A stretch of DNA of 64,000 nucleotides from Enterobacter cloacae complex sp. R_G8 (GTDB lineage Bacteria > Pseudomonadota > Gammaproteobacteria > Enterobacterales > Enterobacteriaceae), in NCBI RefSeq assembly GCF_024599795.1, contig NZ_CP102246.1, positions 3,844,001 through 3,908,000 of the forward strand, read 5' to 3'. The position numbers and the translations under genes are program-made. Below the pieces are notes generated by a model. The model was not told where the DNA came from. It did not search any database and worked only from the letters and a program-made list of their open reading frames with translations. Within the stretch, counting starts at the first letter, position 1; each line of letters opens with the position of its first letter. This document shows, in pieces, positions 61,366-64,000 of this stretch.

Positions 61366-61764
61366 ATGAAAGAAGTCACAGAGATGTGGCCTTTCTTATT
61401 GGATGGAATTACAGGTGTGAAAAAAATCAGCTGTAATTTGATCATTTTATTGAAGTTTCTTTTTAGCCTGTTACTTCAAGCGTTTTCCACTGTAAAGCAT
61501 TCGATGCCATCTTTTTTAGAAGGTATTAGGATCACCCATATCTGTAAGAAAGACCATCGTTTTACTTCTCTCCCAGAAAACCAAGGCAATACTGGACGCC
61601 ACAAATGCACAGGATGCGCTTTTGAGCGCGCAATGGAACTTAAGGCCAAGGGAATCCCTATGTGCAACGACGATTCAATTCTGGCTGACTTACCAGAGAG
61701 CCAGGCTGGTACCGTTCGCCATAAGGATGCCTTCGAGGGGTACAAGATGGCGTATCAAGCGTAA
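61366..61764 (+). CDS. Small zinc-finger-like protein with internal repeat
   Basis: The C-terminal 75 residues contain THICKKDHRFTSLPENQGNT, GRHKCTGCAFERAMELKAKG and then a second unit LADLPESQAGTVRHKDAFEG; the LPE-Q-GT/V-RHK pattern is repeated. Cys and His residues in the first unit suggest a zinc site. Similar proteins occur in enterobacterial prophage remnants. The N-terminal part (residues 1-55) holds a hydrophobic stretch atypical of the family, so the true start may be ATG 61504 or the 5' end may be damaged. Confidence 0.5.
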   Translation: MKEVTEMWPFLLDGITGVKKISCNLIILLKFLFSLLLQAFSTVKHSMPSFLEGIRITHICKKDHRFTSLPENQGNTGRHKCTGCAFERAMELKAKGIPMCNDDSILADLPESQAGTVRHKDAFEGYKMAYQA

Positions 61765-61843
61765 CCACACTGGGCAGCCCACTACTGCTTATAAGTGGTT
61801 TCTCGGCCACCAAAGCCGGCACGTTGAACTACCGCGTGGAATG

Positions 61844-62167
61844 CTAAAAATTGTTCCTGGGCGTCGCCAGCAAGTAAAGCATGGAGAAAAACAAGGATCC
61901 CCAATATACCGAGTCATATCGATAGGGATCAAAATCAATATGCAAAAATCCTCTTACAAAATCGTATCCATTTGCAAAGATGTTTATCTGAATGGATGCA
62001 ATAGCGATTACAAATACCATATAAGCAATAAACAATGGATATTTATGAAGCCTGTTAACTTTTAACTTCCCCAAATAAAGCAAGAAAAAAACTACAATAG
62101 ACACAATGAAATAGACCACTGCAGGCCAGATCGGTGGATAAAGCGAAAATTCTAAATCTTGTGACAT
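61844..62167 (-). CDS. Small three-helix membrane protein, possible immunity protein
   Basis: A 107-residue protein with hydrophobic segments at about 12-33 (WPAVVYFIVSIVVFFLLYLG), 44-66 (FIAYMVFVIAIASIQINIF) and 86-103. It begins 2 bp after the stop of the DUF4225-type gene, so the genes are co-transcribed. The arrangement of a DUF4225 protein followed by a small membrane protein suggests a toxin-immunity or paired membrane system, but this is inference. Confidence 0.6.
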   Translation of the reverse strand: MSQDLEFSLYPPIWPAVVYFIVSIVVFFLLYLGKLKVNRLHKYPLFIAYMVFVIAIASIQINIFANGYDFVRGFLHIDFDPYRYDSVYWGSLFFSMLYLLATPRNNF

Positions 62168-62169
62168 AA

Positions 62170-62924
62170 TCAGTTCTCTTTAGCTATCTGGTACATCTGC
62201 CAACCTGTAATGCTACTACTGGTCGCATCAAGTGTAATTGCGGTTTTAGATGCCTCTTGCCAGCCTCTGATATAATCAGATTGGATATTGTGAAACAAAC
62301 TCCATGACTTTTCTCTGGGAGCCAGAACTTTTCTACCTGCACCGTATGCTGATAAAGAGAGATCAATTACACCGTAAATTAAATCTGCTTGATTATTACC
62401 ATAACCCAGCTTTTTTGCAGCAAATCTGTACGCTTCTCTCACGGTTCCTGATTGTTCTTCACGGAAAAGAAGATAGTACCCGTTTTCGTATACATTATTT
62501 AACCCATGAGCAATCATCGGAGCCCCGTATGCAGCACAAGCTAACCCAAGCGATCCAACGCATAAACTAGCCCCACCATAAACTTGTGCTCCGCCTGCAA
62601 CAAAGCCAATCTGCTTGAGAGCTATAGTCGTTGTTGTTGCCTGATTTTTCTCGACAACTATAAACATTTTTGCTCGGTTAAAGGTAAGCAGATCATCCTG
62701 TTCACGGAGATGTCGTATCTGTTCGTCAAGGATTTGAGTCCCTCCGAGAAAGGTAAGGCAGTGGGATTCGATCTCTCTTTTCAAATGACCCACGAGCTGT
62801 TGAATCTAAAAAAAAGACCAGAAGTACCATAAAATAAATGTTTTGCGGAAATTTGCTCTGTAAGAAGCTCAATCTCTCGCACTTTATGCTCAAACCGATT
62901 TTTGTCACGGTTATGGTTATACAT
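62170..62924 (-). pseudogene. DUF4225-domain protein gene, probably frameshifted near its 5' end
   Basis: A GTG at 62793 opens a 207-residue frame containing GGAQVYGGASLCVGSLGLAC, HGLNNVYENGYYLLF, LGYGNNQADLIYGVIDLSLS and IQSDYIRGWQEASKTAIT, typical of DUF4225. No ribosome site precedes that GTG. Instead, GGAGG precedes an ATG at 62924 opening MYNHNRDKNRFEHKVREIEL, LTEQISAKHLFYGTSGLFF in another frame, which runs past a T8 tract (62808-62815) and ends at 62781. The upstream frame has coding character and the best start, so the natural protein is probably both parts joined, with a small deletion near 62800-62815. Hydrophobic Gly-rich helices could insert in membranes. Confidence 0.55.
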
Positions 62925-62990
62925 TCGACCTCCATGTCACAAATACTCTTCAATAAGAATACATTCGTTCAGACGACAATCAATAGCTCT

Positions 62991-63559
62991 TTACGTATCA
63001 GCAGTTGCGACAGTCAGAGCGGGAAATTTTTTATGCAAAGTACACACAGCCACATCATAAATTATCGCTACTTGCTTCCTGTCCACGCCATTCGCTATTA
63101 ATCGCCCTACATGCGCCCATTGCTCCTGAGTCAGCTTCGGACGCCTCCCATCTATTATCCCCTTTGACCTGCCATGGCTAAAACTGCTCTCGTTCTTTCA
63201 ATTGTATTTTCTCTTTCCATCTCAGCCGCAGTACTCAGCATTGTGTATGCGAATCGGCCGATTGAAGTACTGATCCTTATTCCTTCAATGATTGAGACAA
63301 ATTCAATATTATTAGCCCGAAATAGCGCAGTAAATCGATGAGGTGTATGCGTTGAGCGTCCAAGCCGATCCTGCTTCCAGACAATGACAGTGTCACCTGG
63401 CCGCAATAACTTCATTTTCTTATCCAGCCCCGGCCGTTTCGACTTTGCACCGAATATTTTATCGTCAAAAATGTGGTCAAATTCTATCCAATTTAGCGCC
63501 TCTAACTGTAATTCAAGATTTTGGTCAAAAGTTGATACCCTTGCATACCCATATTGCAT
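62991..63559 (-). pseudogene. Serine recombinase (Pin/Hin-type DNA invertase), frameshifted
   Basis: The first 134 codons form the catalytic domain: MQYGYARVSTFDQNLELQLE with Ser9, DTVIVWKQDRLGRSTH, and AAEMERENTIERTRAVL, the long E helix. A stop at 63155-63157 cuts the protein. The DNA-binding domain follows in another frame: GRRPKLTQEQWAHVGRLIAN, then GVDRKQVAIIYDVAVCTLHK ending at TAA 62991-62993. The loss of one G in the run at 63158-63163 accounts for the break. No obvious invertible segment with hix-like ends is seen next to it. Confidence 0.8.
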
Positions 63560-63683
63560 ATTTTTTAGCCATCATTTTGTACGAAAAAATCAGGTGAAGT
63601 TATCGGCTGGCCACTCAAGAGCAATCTATAAAACGTCGGTTTAGGAAGTAGAGCAACGGCGACGTTCCAGACATCAGTTACCG

Positions 63684-63965
63684 ATGCTACTGCAGGACGA
63701 TTGCTGGTTGTCGGTGGGTTCGGTAGAGGTCTTCCGTTTTCACGACCCCCGGCATACCTGGCCGAGCTGGTTAATTCAGTCCGGCGTACCGCTGTCCGTT
63801 CTGCAGGAAATTGGTGGATGGGAGTCTATCGAAATGGTCCGTCGATATGCTCACCTGGCACCGAACCATTTAAGCGAGCACGCACGGAAAATAGATGTCA
63901 TTTTTGGCAACCATGACACAAATACGACACAAGGAGAAAATCAGACTGGTTTGAAACTGGCGTAA
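63684..63965 (+). pseudogene. 3' remnant of a DLP12-type tyrosine integrase
   Basis: From about residue 6 the frame reads [40 protein letters not shown] and [20 protein letters not shown], nearly the C-terminus of the integrase of DLP12, a prophage that sits in argU of E. coli. HxxR, the Trp and the nucleophile Tyr are present; a Pro replaces the usual Leu in HDLRH. The first 300 residues are missing. It ends 15 bp before the argU 3' end, the normal integrase position. Confidence 0.85.
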
Positions 63966-63980
63966 GCGCCTGTTTTTAAA

Positions 63981-64000
63981 TGGCACGCCCTGTAGGATTC
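63981..64000 (-). tRNA. argU: 3' end of tRNA-Arg (argU type), cut by window edge
   Basis: On the minus strand it reads GAATCCTACAGGGCGTGCCA, matching the E. coli argU 3' end (T-arm strand, acceptor and CCA) except for two changes. Only 20 bases are inside the window, so the anticodon is not visible. The adjacent integrase remnant supports the assignment, because DLP12 uses this site. Confidence 0.6.

Noticed and set aside
1..64000. CRISPR array
   Set aside because: No regularly spaced repeats with unique spacers were found; the only regular iterations are GTTGTTCC sites at 60665-60764 and REP-type elements.

Overview
The window looks like chromosome from an Enterobacter-type member of the Enterobacteriaceae. 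The core genes ybdK, ybdJ, ramA-romA-ramR, ybdF, nfsB, mscM (ybdG) and pheP are recognisable by protein sequence and lie in the order expected around nfsB. The romA-ramA/ramR locus is typical of Enterobacter, Klebsiella and Salmonella, not of E. coli. All assignments come from reading the sequence; no database search was run.

Layout. 1-5.1 kb: end of a carboxymuconolactone-decarboxylase-like gene, a GlnHPQ-like amino-acid ABC transporter with a C45-type Ntn-hydrolase, then a GST divergent from a LysR regulator. 5.1-23.3 kb: an accessory island. It holds a structured leader resembling the C4/CI antisense-RNA immunity region of phages P1 and P4, a caspase-like protein, a Septu-like ATPase+HNH pair, another HNH-like gene, a decayed higBA module, an Rhs-WHH nuclease effector with its Eag chaperone and SUKH immunity genes, an orphan Imm10-like gene, and a PAAR pore-forming effector with two paralogous membrane immunity genes. 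Relics of an HlyD-type adaptor, an Rhs core and an AraC regulator mark recombination scars. 23.3-31.2 kb: PanE-like reductase, YbdK, an RND pump with its adaptor, and an IS481-like element whose transposase carries a nonsense codon. 31.2-38.7 kb: P-type ATPase, two small membrane proteins, the RamA multidrug-resistance locus with a clear RamR operator, ybdF, nfsB and a toxin-antitoxin pair. 38.8-50.1 kb: membrane protein, regulator and MFS exporter, mscM, a LacI-controlled catabolic operon, an orphan antitoxin-like gene and pheP. 50.2-58.9 kb: PhoX phosphatase and iron uptake (TonB-dependent receptor, SfuABC-type ferric ABC transporter with a strong Fur box). 59.2-64 kb: a CPBP membrane protein, three tRNA-like remnants and a decayed prophage inserted at argU, bounded by a 12-bp direct repeat.

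How it works together. The island combines inter-bacterial weapons (two type VI secretion cargo loci with immunity genes, but no secretion apparatus in the window) with likely phage defence (Septu-like pair, caspase-like protein). Several parts are broken: higB and the DNA invertase by frameshift, AlpA and the IS481 transposase by in-frame stop codons. The strongest unusual signal is the C4/CI-like RNA at 5339-5541. A GTAGGAAC motif occurs on both sides of a branched RNA whose exposed strand carries the complementary TTCCTAC, directly upstream of an unrecognised 151-residue gene.
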